DNA of 5,313 nucleotides from Bacteroidales bacterium. Lineage in GTDB: Bacteria; Bacteroidota; Bacteroidia; Bacteroidales; UBA1402. The stretch is from positions 1-5,313 of the forward strand of contig JALNXZ010000123.1 of the NCBI GenBank assembly GCA_023230125.1, given 5' to 3'. Below, piece after piece: positions 1 through 5,313 of the stretch. The notes under the pieces are model-generated. The model saw only the letters and a program-made list of their open reading frames with translations. It had not been told where the DNA came from and searched no databases. Made by a program: the position numbers and the translations under genes. Position 1 is the first letter of the stretch. Each line of letters starts with the position of its first letter.

Positions 1-770
1 CGGCCAGATATCCTTGTTTTCTTGAGCAGTTCGATTTCTTGACCAAGGAAATCCTGAAAAAATTGATGCATGAAAGGATGATGGATGGAAAGCATTTGAT
101 GTACAATACGTTAAATAATCTTTTTGCTTCGTTCAGATTACTTTTGTCGACTCGACTCGAACAGCAAAAACAAACGGTGGTTCCGCATATTGCAACGATC
201 TATGAATTGTATTATAGTCCTGATTATACTTCTGAACGTTCTGATATCCTGAATTATAGTCTGGAATTCTATGATGGAAGGAATGATTTGTTGCGGGAGT
301 CTTTTGCCGCAATCAGAAAATTGTTGCAGAAAACCCTTAAATCCAAATTGATGGATTTAAGATATGCTTCCAACGTGTTTGCTTTTTATCAGTTGAACAA
401 TGATTTGCTGGTTCAGGACAGAGTTGAGCAAAAATTGCTTCGACCTTTGGTCTTGCAGATGGAAGAAAGTATCATCACGACTTTTCATAAAAAGAAGAAA
501 GTATTCGGGCGAAATAACTTTTTGTCTTTGCCTGTGGTTGCAAAACCATCGAATCTTTTGACTCCCAGGGAGAAAGAAGTGTTGCGGCTCGTCGCTCAAG
601 GGCTCATGAACAAGGAAATAGCCGATCAACTGAATATTGGACTTACTACCGTAATATCCCACCGTAAACATATTGTTGAAAAGCTTGGAATCAAGACCAT
701 TCCGGGGCTGACGGTCTATGCATATACTCATGGTTACATAAATGATACTCTCCTCACAAATGAGGATTGA
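1..770 (+). CDS. LuxR-type HTH transcriptional regulator, 5' partial, possible degenerate hemerythrin-like sensor domain
   Basis: This is a transcriptional regulator cut off by the left window edge. The frame is open from base 3 with no stop, so the TTG at 39 is not a real start; 255 codons are visible. The C-terminal part (558-743) is a clear LuxR/GerE helix-turn-helix: it opens with LTPREKEVLRLVAQG, continues with NKEIADQLNI, and has a recognition helix around TTVISHRKHIVEKLG. The part before it (3-530) is all-helical in character. From memory of the family, it resembles Bacteroidota regulators that join a hemerythrin/RIC-like four-helix domain to this HTH, as in the VEQKLLRPLVLQMEE segment. 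Most expected metal-binding His/Glu positions seem replaced (for example VQDRVEQKLL where HxxxE-type spacing is expected). There is no phosphoacceptor receiver domain in the visible part. It lies 52 bases upstream of the receptor gene, with no terminator between, so it likely regulates that gene. The HTH call is firm; the sensor fold is inference. Confidence 0.9.
   Translation, partial: ARYPCFLEQFDFLTKEILKKLMHERMMDGKHLMYNTLNNLFASFRLLLSTRLEQQKQTVVPHIATIYELYYSPDYTSERSDILNYSLEFYDGRNDLLRESFAAIRKLLQKTLKSKLMDLRYASNVFAFYQLNNDLLVQDRVEQKLLRPLVLQMEESIITTFHKKKKVFGRNNFLSLPVVAKPSNLLTPREKEVLRLVAQGLMNKEIADQLNIGLTTVISHRKHIVEKLGIKTIPGLTVYAYTHGYINDTLLTNED
751..766. repeat. Short perfect inverted repeat at the 3' end of the regulator gene
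   Basis: TCCTCA and TGAGGA form a perfect 6-bp inverted repeat around a 4-base CAAA centre, ending two bases before the TGA stop codon of the regulator. There is no T-run after it, so it is not a convincing terminator. It lies just upstream of a weak promoter-like pair, so it could be an operator for the receptor gene or a small RNA hairpin in a joint transcript. A 6-bp palindrome inside coding sequence can also arise by chance. Confidence 0.3.
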
Positions 771-797
771 CTGATTCCTATTTATGAACTCTCTTTG
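766..797 (+). promoter_or_regulatory. Weak Bacteroides-type promoter candidate for the receptor gene
   Basis: ATTG (766-769) and TCTCTTTG (790-797) lie 20 bases apart. This resembles the Bacteroides pattern of a TTTG-like -33 element and a TAnnTTTG -7 element, with one mismatch in each. The -7 element ends 25 bases before the ATG at 823. If used, the receptor could be transcribed apart from the regulator; otherwise the two genes share a transcript. The match is weak and the stretch is short. Confidence 0.25.
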
Positions 798-822
798 CAT
801 CCAAATTCAATAGGTGCAAAAG

Positions 823-3201
823 ATGAAGAAAAATATCTTGATGTTGCTGTTTTTGCCGTTTATGATGTTGCAGGCTAAAACCAATGAACAAACTAGCAAG
901 TTTTTAGAAAAGGGTGTTAACCCGGACAGTATGAGTATCAATCTGGAGGAAGTGGTGATAGATCGGTCTATGCGAGAAAATTCATTCTTAAAAGATCTTC
1001 CGGTTTCGTATTCAGTTCTTTCAGGCAAACAGCTGGAAGTGCAGCAGACACAAAATTTGCGAGCACTCTCGGTCTATGTGCCCAACCTGTATGTGCCCGA
1101 TTATGGTTCAAAGATTACATCTGCTATTTATATTCGGGGTATCGGTTCCCGCCTGAACACTTCGGCCATTGGTTTTTATGTAGACAATATTCCATATCTT
1201 GACAAATCTGCCTTTGATTTTGAATTGCAGGATATTCAGCGTGTTGATGTTTTACGTGGGCCGCAAGGAACACTTTACGGAAGAAATTCCATGGGGGGAT
1301 TGATACACATCCACACCAAATCTCCTTTTGTAAATCCGGGGAATTCGGTCAGGTTGTCTTATGGTTCTTACAATGACCTGAAAGTGGAGTTATCCCATGC
1401 CCAAGTGTTTAATCCGAATTTGGCGTTTTCCGTATCTGCCAATTACAACACAAGAGATGGGTTTGAAAAAAACACCTTCACCGGCGAGGATTGTGGCGAA
1501 CTGGAGTCTGTTGGGACCCGAACCAAGTGGGCTGCCCGTTTATCAAATGGTTGGAGAGCTGATTTGAGTGTCAATTATGAATATAGTATACAGAATGGTT
1601 ATCCGTATGCCCCTTATAGCGAGAACAAATCAGTGGTGAGTTATGACGGGGTCTCTTCCTATAAGCGTCATCTGTTTTCGACAGGTCTCTCACTGGAGAA
1701 GCCTTTGGAGAATGCCGTTTTCAGCTCTATGACAGGTTATCAGTTTCTGGATGATAACCTGAAACTGGATCAGGATTTTTCACCCGAATCTATCTTCTCA
1801 CTGAATCAAAAACAAAATCAGCATGCATTCACTCAGGAGTTTGTGTTAAAATCCAAGGAAGAAAAATCTTATGAGTGGGTGATAGGAGCTTTCGGATTTT
1901 ATAAAAATATGGATACGGATACACCTGTTACATTCAAGGAAGATGGTGTGACCAATCTGCTGGAAGGTAATATTGTCAAGAATCTTCCCCCTTTCATGTC
2001 TTTTGACATCACAGACAAAGAAGTGCTCATCCCTGGACTTTTTACAGAGAACAATTATTCTGCCGCTATTTACCATCAGTCCACGTATCATTTCCAAAAG
2101 CTGAAAGGATTGTCAGCAACAATAGGTTTGCGTATTGATTATGAACATGCATCATTGGATTATTCCTCTTCTGCAAACATGCATTTCTGTTATGACATGA
2201 ATTATATGAATATGTCCATTGGTGATGAAATTACAACGAATGCGCTTCTTGATGGTTTTGATTCAAAAGACTTCTGGCAGGTAGTTCCAAAAGTATCTTT
2301 GCAATATGATTTTAATGAAAAAAACAAGGTATATGCTTATTTTTCAAAAGGATATCAGGCTGGTGGGTATAATATCCAGCTTTTCTCCGACTTGATTCAG
2401 ACAGAACTGAAAGCGGCCATGACAGAGCAGATGAAAGAAAGTGTCACTGCGAAATTGCAGCCATACATGTTTCCGGCAACAGTCGATCGAATTGCCGGCA
2501 ATATCCCCGTATCTAAGCATGTGAGCAATGTGAAGGAGGTCATAGGTTATGATCCGGAATATAGTTGGAATTATGAATTGGGTTTCCATATAGAGCCGGT
2601 TGAAGGTATGTTGCAGGTGGATGCAGCTCTTTTCTACATCGATTGTTATAACCGTCAGATTGCACAATTTTCTCCCAATGGTTTTGGACGGATGATGAAA
2701 AATGCTTCAGGAAGTTATAGTAAAGGATTTGAAATAAGTGTGTTGTCAAAACCTATTGAGAATTTGATGCTGAACGCTGCGTATGGCTTTACTGATGCCA
2801 GATTTACGGACTATAAAGATTCTGTCAAGGTAAACGGGATTGAGTCGGAAGTGGATTATTCGGGAAAGCATGTTCCCATGATACCCGAACAAACCTTATC
2901 TTTTGGTGCTGATTATTCTTGGATTGTGCGGCATGGCTTTCTGAATGAAGTGATTCTTGGTGCCCAGTACACCGCGGCAAGTTCTATTTGCTGGACGGAA
3001 GATAATGATTTGAGTCAGGGTTATTATGGAGTCACCAATGGGCAGGTCTCTTTTTTGAAGAGCAATTTACGGCTTGATTTGTGGATTAAGAATGCTTTTG
3101 ATCAATATTACAATACTTTCTATTTCGAATCTTTAGGTAATTCTTTTGCTCAGAAGGGAAGACCGCGACAGATTGGTTTGACTATTCAATATCTTTTTTA
3201 G
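823..3201 (+). CDS. TonB-dependent outer-membrane receptor
   Basis: This is a complete 792-residue TonB-dependent receptor, an outer-membrane barrel that imports a scarce ligand using TonB energy. The ATG at 823 is preferred over GTG 814 because it begins a good signal peptide (MKKNILMLLFLPFMMLQA, cut near residue 18). LEEVVI (41-46) is a plausible TonB box. The plug spans about 54-167 and contains the hallmark LRGPQGTLYGRNSMGG (144-159), with IYIRGIGSR and VDNIPY before it. The rest is an aromatic-rich beta-barrel ending in QYLF, a typical outer-membrane terminus. Unlike SusC proteins it has no N-terminal carboxypeptidase-like domain and no SusD gene follows, so it resembles iron-complex/cofactor receptors more than glycan SusC receptors. 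About 54 Met- and Lys-rich residues (522-575) sit between GYQAGGYNIQ and YDPEYSWNYELG, probably an enlarged outer loop. The family is firm; the substrate is unknown. It is preceded by a LuxR-type regulator and followed directly by a terminator. Confidence 0.95.
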   Translation: MKKNILMLLFLPFMMLQAKTNEQTSKFLEKGVNPDSMSINLEEVVIDRSMRENSFLKDLPVSYSVLSGKQLEVQQTQNLRALSVYVPNLYVPDYGSKITSAIYIRGIGSRLNTSAIGFYVDNIPYLDKSAFDFELQDIQRVDVLRGPQGTLYGRNSMGGLIHIHTKSPFVNPGNSVRLSYGSYNDLKVELSHAQVFNPNLAFSVSANYNTRDGFEKNTFTGEDCGELESVGTRTKWAARLSNGWRADLSVNYEYSIQNGYPYAPYSENKSVVSYDGVSSYKRHLFSTGLSLEKPLENAVFSSMTGYQFLDDNLKLDQDFSPESIFSLNQKQNQHAFTQEFVLKSKEEKSYEWVIGAFGFYKNMDTDTPVTFKEDGVTNLLEGNIVKNLPPFMSFDITDKEVLIPGLFTENNYSAAIYHQSTYHFQKLKGLSATIGLRIDYEHASLDYSSSANMHFCYDMNYMNMSIGDEITTNALLDGFDSKDFWQVVPKVSLQYDFNEKNKVYAYFSKGYQAGGYNIQLFSDLIQTELKAAMTEQMKESVTAKLQPYMFPATVDRIAGNIPVSKHVSNVKEVIGYDPEYSWNYELGFHIEPVEGMLQVDAALFYIDCYNRQIAQFSPNGFGRMMKNASGSYSKGFEISVLSKPIENLMLNAAYGFTDARFTDYKDSVKVNGIESEVDYSGKHVPMIPEQTLSFGADYSWIVRHGFLNEVILGAQYTAASSICWTEDNDLSQGYYGVTNGQVSFLKSNLRLDLWIKNAFDQYYNTFYFESLGNSFAQKGRPRQIGLTIQYLF

Positions 3202-3221
3202 GTGCATTTTGAAAATTTCTG

Positions 3222-3256
3222 AAGGGCTGTTCAATTTAAAGTGAACAGCCCTTTTT
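3222..3256 (+). terminator. Strong rho-independent terminator after the receptor gene
   Basis: AAGGGCTGTTCA (3222-3233) pairs perfectly with TGAACAGCCCTT (3242-3253), giving a 12-bp stem with an 8-base AT-rich loop. The 3' arm runs into five T residues (3252-3256). It begins 20 bases after the receptor stop codon. It closes the regulator/receptor unit and separates it from the lectin gene. On the other strand the A residues of the 5' arm give only a two-base T-tract, so it should work mainly in the + direction. Confidence 0.92.
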
Positions 3257-3310
3257 GGTTATTTTGCAACATATTTTACATAAATGGGATAAATTTTGTT
3301 TTTTTACACT

Positions 3311-3318
3311 TATCTTTG
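3311..3318 (+). promoter_or_regulatory. Bacteroides-type -7 promoter element upstream of the lectin gene
   Basis: TATCTTTG matches the Bacteroides -7 consensus TAnnTTTG exactly. It lies about 100 bases before the ATG at 3419 and just beyond the terminator of the previous gene, where a promoter is needed. A TTTG at 3295-3298 lies only 12 bases upstream, shorter than the usual 19-21, so the -33 element is poor. If used, the transcript would carry an AT-rich leader of roughly 95 bases. The rest of the 3257-3418 gap shows T- and A-tracts and a TCGTTTT repeat, with no RNA gene or ORF I can support. Confidence 0.45.
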
Positions 3319-3418
3319 AGTTATTTTTTGGTGATTTTTTTAATGAATGGAAATATTTTGGTACGTTTCGGCAATATATTCGGTGGACGTCGTTTTTCAT
3401 AAAAAATCGTTTTAGTAT

Positions 3419-5239
3419 ATGACTATTAAAATTAACCTAAACTGCTTATTTTTCGTACTATTTCAGTTTATCGTCATTTCACTTGACGCTCAGACTTTTT
3501 ATATTACTGAAACATTAAGGAATAATGCGGCTCCTACTTTTACTTTTGGTGGTGATCCAAAGGCCTATCTGACTTCTGGTGTAGAGGACTCTGTTGGAGA
3601 CGGTTGGTTGCGTCTTACTAAGGATTTGAGATACCAAAAAGGATATGCCATAGTGAACCAGTCATTTCCTTCCACTCTTGGTGTTCAGGTAGACCTGGAG
3701 TTTAAGATATGGAGGATCAATTTAAAAGGAGTTGGCGCAGATGGATTTTCTGTCTTTTTATTTGATGCCACAACAGATCCTTTTATCATTGGTGGTTTCG
3801 GCGGTTCATTGGGATATGCTCAGTTTGATAATGTTGGAGCGAATAAGTCCTCCGGGCTTAGCGGTGGATATGTTGGTATAGGTCTTGATGAGTTTGGAAA
3901 TTATAGTAAAGAATTTGAGGGACGTATAGGTGGAGAAGGCTTTCATAAAAACAGTATTGGCGTTAGAGGACCAACACCCACTTTTTCTTGGCTTAAAGGA
4001 AATTTTGACCTCGGTTTTATGCTGGAGTATGGTCAAGCAACGGAAAGACCTTCGGATTCCGTTTATTATAGAAGAATCCAAATAGAGATTATACCCATTT
4101 CCGGTAGCTTTGGTCGTCACTACAAAATTAAAGTGAGGATCAAGACGGAGAATAGTAAAAGATTTTATGATGTTTTGTCTTACGAGTTGCCAAGTGTTCC
4201 ACCGTCTATGCTTAAACTCGGTTTCGCTGCTTCTACAGGTGATTGTATCAATTTCCATGAGGTCCGCAATTTGCAAATTACCACTCCTGGAGGTGTTCGT
4301 GTGATCAAGTCAGTTGATAAGACTGTAGCAGATGTCGGAGAAGAACTTACATACACTGTTGAATTGTTTAATCAGTCTGATACCTTGGTCTCTTCCGGTT
4401 TGTTTTTAAATGATCTGATAGATCTGCCTTCTTCAAAATTTCAAATAACCAGTGTGAAATTTGAAAATAATGATTATTCGGGAAATAATGCTACCGGTTA
4501 TTCCGATTCCGTTTTTTCAAGAATATCCATGACGATGGAACCTTCTTCTCAGGCTACTTTTATTGTTAAAGGGAAGATTAAGGGGTATCCTCAAAATGGA
4601 ACAATTACCAATACTGCCATTTTCAACGTTGGCTCTACTGGCATCATTGACCATGATACGAAGAATGATACGTCATCTGTAACCACAATGGTAAATGATC
4701 TTGGGCTTTGCGCCATCGATGACTCTGCTAAGGCTATTCATGGTATTCCTGTAAATATCCCGGTATTGGATAATGACTTGGAAAGTCGCACTCCCATTGA
4801 CCGGTCAAGCGTTTCTATTGTTGATTTACCTCGGCATGGTGAGGCATCACCCAAAGGAGATGGTACGGTCGATTATACAGCAGAGGATGGTTATTTTGGT
4901 GATGATCTTTTTACCTATAAAGTGAAAGATGGGACTGATACATGGGATACAGCCACTGTTTTCATCGTAGTTCGTCCGAATATTTTTTTCATTCCGAATA
5001 TTTTTACACCTAATGGAGATAATATCAATGATTGTTTCGTGATTCCAGGTTTAATAGACTATCCTAAATCAAGATTGAAGATACTTAATCGCTGGGGTAA
5101 TGAAGTTTATTTTAATCTGGATTATCAAAATGATTGGGATGGCTATGGCCTGAATGAGGGTACCTATTTCTATTCACTTGTTTTGCTGAATGGAGGGAAA
5201 GAAATCGTATATAAAGGCTGGGTTTTGTTGAAAAGATAA
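3419..5239 (+). CDS. Secreted L-type-lectin-like adhesin with DUF11, Ig-like and T9SS type B sorting domains
   Basis: This is a complete 606-residue modular surface protein. Residues 1-24 form a signal peptide (core CLFFVLFQFIVISL, cut before Q25). Residues 26-289 look like an L-type (legume-like) lectin: ADGFSVFLFDA (107-117), GGSLGYA (128-134), GIGLDEFGNY (153-162, matching the family's metal-site strand with D157 and N161) and LGFAASTGDCINFHEVRNLQI (267-287, the usual closing strand). Residues 293-427 are a DUF11-type beta domain (VIKSVDKTVADVGEELTYTV). Residues 431-518 are an Ig-like repeat (VLDNDL, then FGDDLFTYKVKDG). Residues 520-606 are a CHU_C/gliding-motility-associated C-terminal domain, with IPNIFTPNGDNIND, LKILNRWGNEVYF, DWDG, GTYFYS and final GWVLLKR. 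In this family that domain routes proteins through T9SS after Sec export. The likely role is binding glycans at the cell surface, though no ligand can be named. There is no catalytic domain. It probably begins an operon with the gene at 5251. Confidence 0.92.
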   Translation: MTIKINLNCLFFVLFQFIVISLDAQTFYITETLRNNAAPTFTFGGDPKAYLTSGVEDSVGDGWLRLTKDLRYQKGYAIVNQSFPSTLGVQVDLEFKIWRINLKGVGADGFSVFLFDATTDPFIIGGFGGSLGYAQFDNVGANKSSGLSGGYVGIGLDEFGNYSKEFEGRIGGEGFHKNSIGVRGPTPTFSWLKGNFDLGFMLEYGQATERPSDSVYYRRIQIEIIPISGSFGRHYKIKVRIKTENSKRFYDVLSYELPSVPPSMLKLGFAASTGDCINFHEVRNLQITTPGGVRVIKSVDKTVADVGEELTYTVELFNQSDTLVSSGLFLNDLIDLPSSKFQITSVKFENNDYSGNNATGYSDSVFSRISMTMEPSSQATFIVKGKIKGYPQNGTITNTAIFNVGSTGIIDHDTKNDTSSVTTMVNDLGLCAIDDSAKAIHGIPVNIPVLDNDLESRTPIDRSSVSIVDLPRHGEASPKGDGTVDYTAEDGYFGDDLFTYKVKDGTDTWDTATVFIVVRPNIFFIPNIFTPNGDNINDCFVIPGLIDYPKSRLKILNRWGNEVYFNLDYQNDWDGYGLNEGTYFYSLVLLNGGKEIVYKGWVLLKR

Positions 5240-5250
5240 GAGAAAAGATT

Positions 5251-5313
5251 ATGTGGATAAATGATATTCTTTCCAAGGATACTTTTAAGACGAAAACTGC
5301 ACGGAGAATTCTT
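5251..5313 (+). CDS. Start of a downstream gene, 3' partial; possibly a PorP/SprF-like partner
   Basis: An ATG at 5251, 11 bases after the lectin stop codon, opens a frame that runs to the window end without a stop (21 codons, beginning MWINDILSKDTF and ending in the basic stretch KTKTARR followed by IL). An A-rich AGAAAAG leader precedes it, and no terminator separates it from the lectin gene, so the two are probably co-transcribed. The basic stretch followed by IL would fit the beginning of a signal peptide, with translation possibly starting further in. In Bacteroidota, genes for type B CTD proteins are often followed by a PorP/SprF-family outer-membrane protein, as with sprB and sprF. That identity here rests on context alone. 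A second ATG at 5261 in another frame is also open to the window end and cannot be excluded. Confidence 0.5.
   Translation, partial: MWINDILSKDTFKTKTARRIL

Noticed and set aside
39..41. TTG as the start codon of the regulator
   Set aside because: The frame continues open to the window's left edge, and the upstream residues (PCFLEQFDF) continue the same helical character, so the true start is outside the window.
357..800. Antisense open frame across the regulator
   Set aside because: It lies wholly opposite a gene with clear domain content; its translation shows no recognisable motif and has the look of a shadow frame.
814..816. GTG as the start codon of the receptor
   Set aside because: It directly follows an in-frame TAG and adds only three residues; the ATG at 823 starts a canonical signal peptide with a Lys-Lys n-region.
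807..1028. Antisense open frame over the receptor's signal peptide and TonB box
   Set aside because: It is short, has no motif, and overlaps the well-supported start of the receptor gene.
1846..2749. Three short antisense frames inside the receptor gene
   Set aside because: All lie opposite conserved barrel sequence and have low-complexity, Cys/His-rich translations typical of shadow frames.
3354..3360. TATTTTG as a second -7 promoter element
   Set aside because: It is one base short of TAnnTTTG and lies in a T-rich stretch where such near matches are expected; TATCTTTG at 3311 is an exact match.
3393..3406. Hairpin TTTTT-CAT-AAAAAA before the lectin start
   Set aside because: Only five A-T pairs with a 3-base loop; too weak to claim as a terminator or riboswitch.
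3806..4276. Antisense open frame of 156 codons inside the lectin gene
   Set aside because: It is opposite the best lectin hallmark stretches, and shows no recognisable domain or start context.
4976..5005. Direct repeat CCGAATATTTTT (4976-4987 and 4994-5005)
   Set aside because: It encodes the two PNIF segments at the beginning of the conserved C-terminal sorting domain, so protein sequence explains it.

Overview
The window looks like chromosome of a Bacteroidota bacterium, probably Bacteroidales. The DNA is AT-rich (about 40% GC by eye). One gene ends in a gliding-motility/type IX secretion (T9SS) type B sorting domain, and the transcriptional regulator belongs to a LuxR-type class familiar from this phylum. 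Start codons have A-rich leaders rather than strong Shine-Dalgarno sites, and one intergenic region holds a Bacteroides-style TAnnTTTG promoter element. All genes lie on the + strand. Genus cannot be fixed from the sequence.

Layout. Positions 1-770 hold the 3' part of a transcriptional regulator with a C-terminal LuxR-type helix-turn-helix; its start lies upstream of the window. After 52 bases comes a complete TonB-dependent outer-membrane receptor (823-3201), followed at once by a strong intrinsic terminator (3222-3256). An AT-rich leader of about 160 bases with a candidate promoter (3311-3318) precedes a complete 606-residue secreted protein (3419-5239). That protein is built as signal peptide, L-type-lectin-like domain, DUF11 domain, Ig-like domain and T9SS type B C-terminal signal. 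Eleven bases later another reading frame opens (5251) and runs off the window.

Function. There are two transcription units, separated by the terminator. In the first, the regulator probably controls, and may be co-transcribed with, the receptor, which would import a scarce ligand such as an iron complex, a cofactor or a glycan fragment; the substrate cannot be read from the sequence. The regulator's N-terminal part looks like a hemerythrin-type helical sensor that has lost most metal ligands, although this rests on a remembered family pattern. In the second unit, a lectin-like adhesin appears to be exported through T9SS and held at the cell surface. The downstream partial gene may encode a partner outer-membrane protein of the PorP/SprF type, but only its first 21 codons are visible.

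The most interesting element is the surface lectin with its type B signal. I did not find a clearly new defence, mobile or RNA system in this window.
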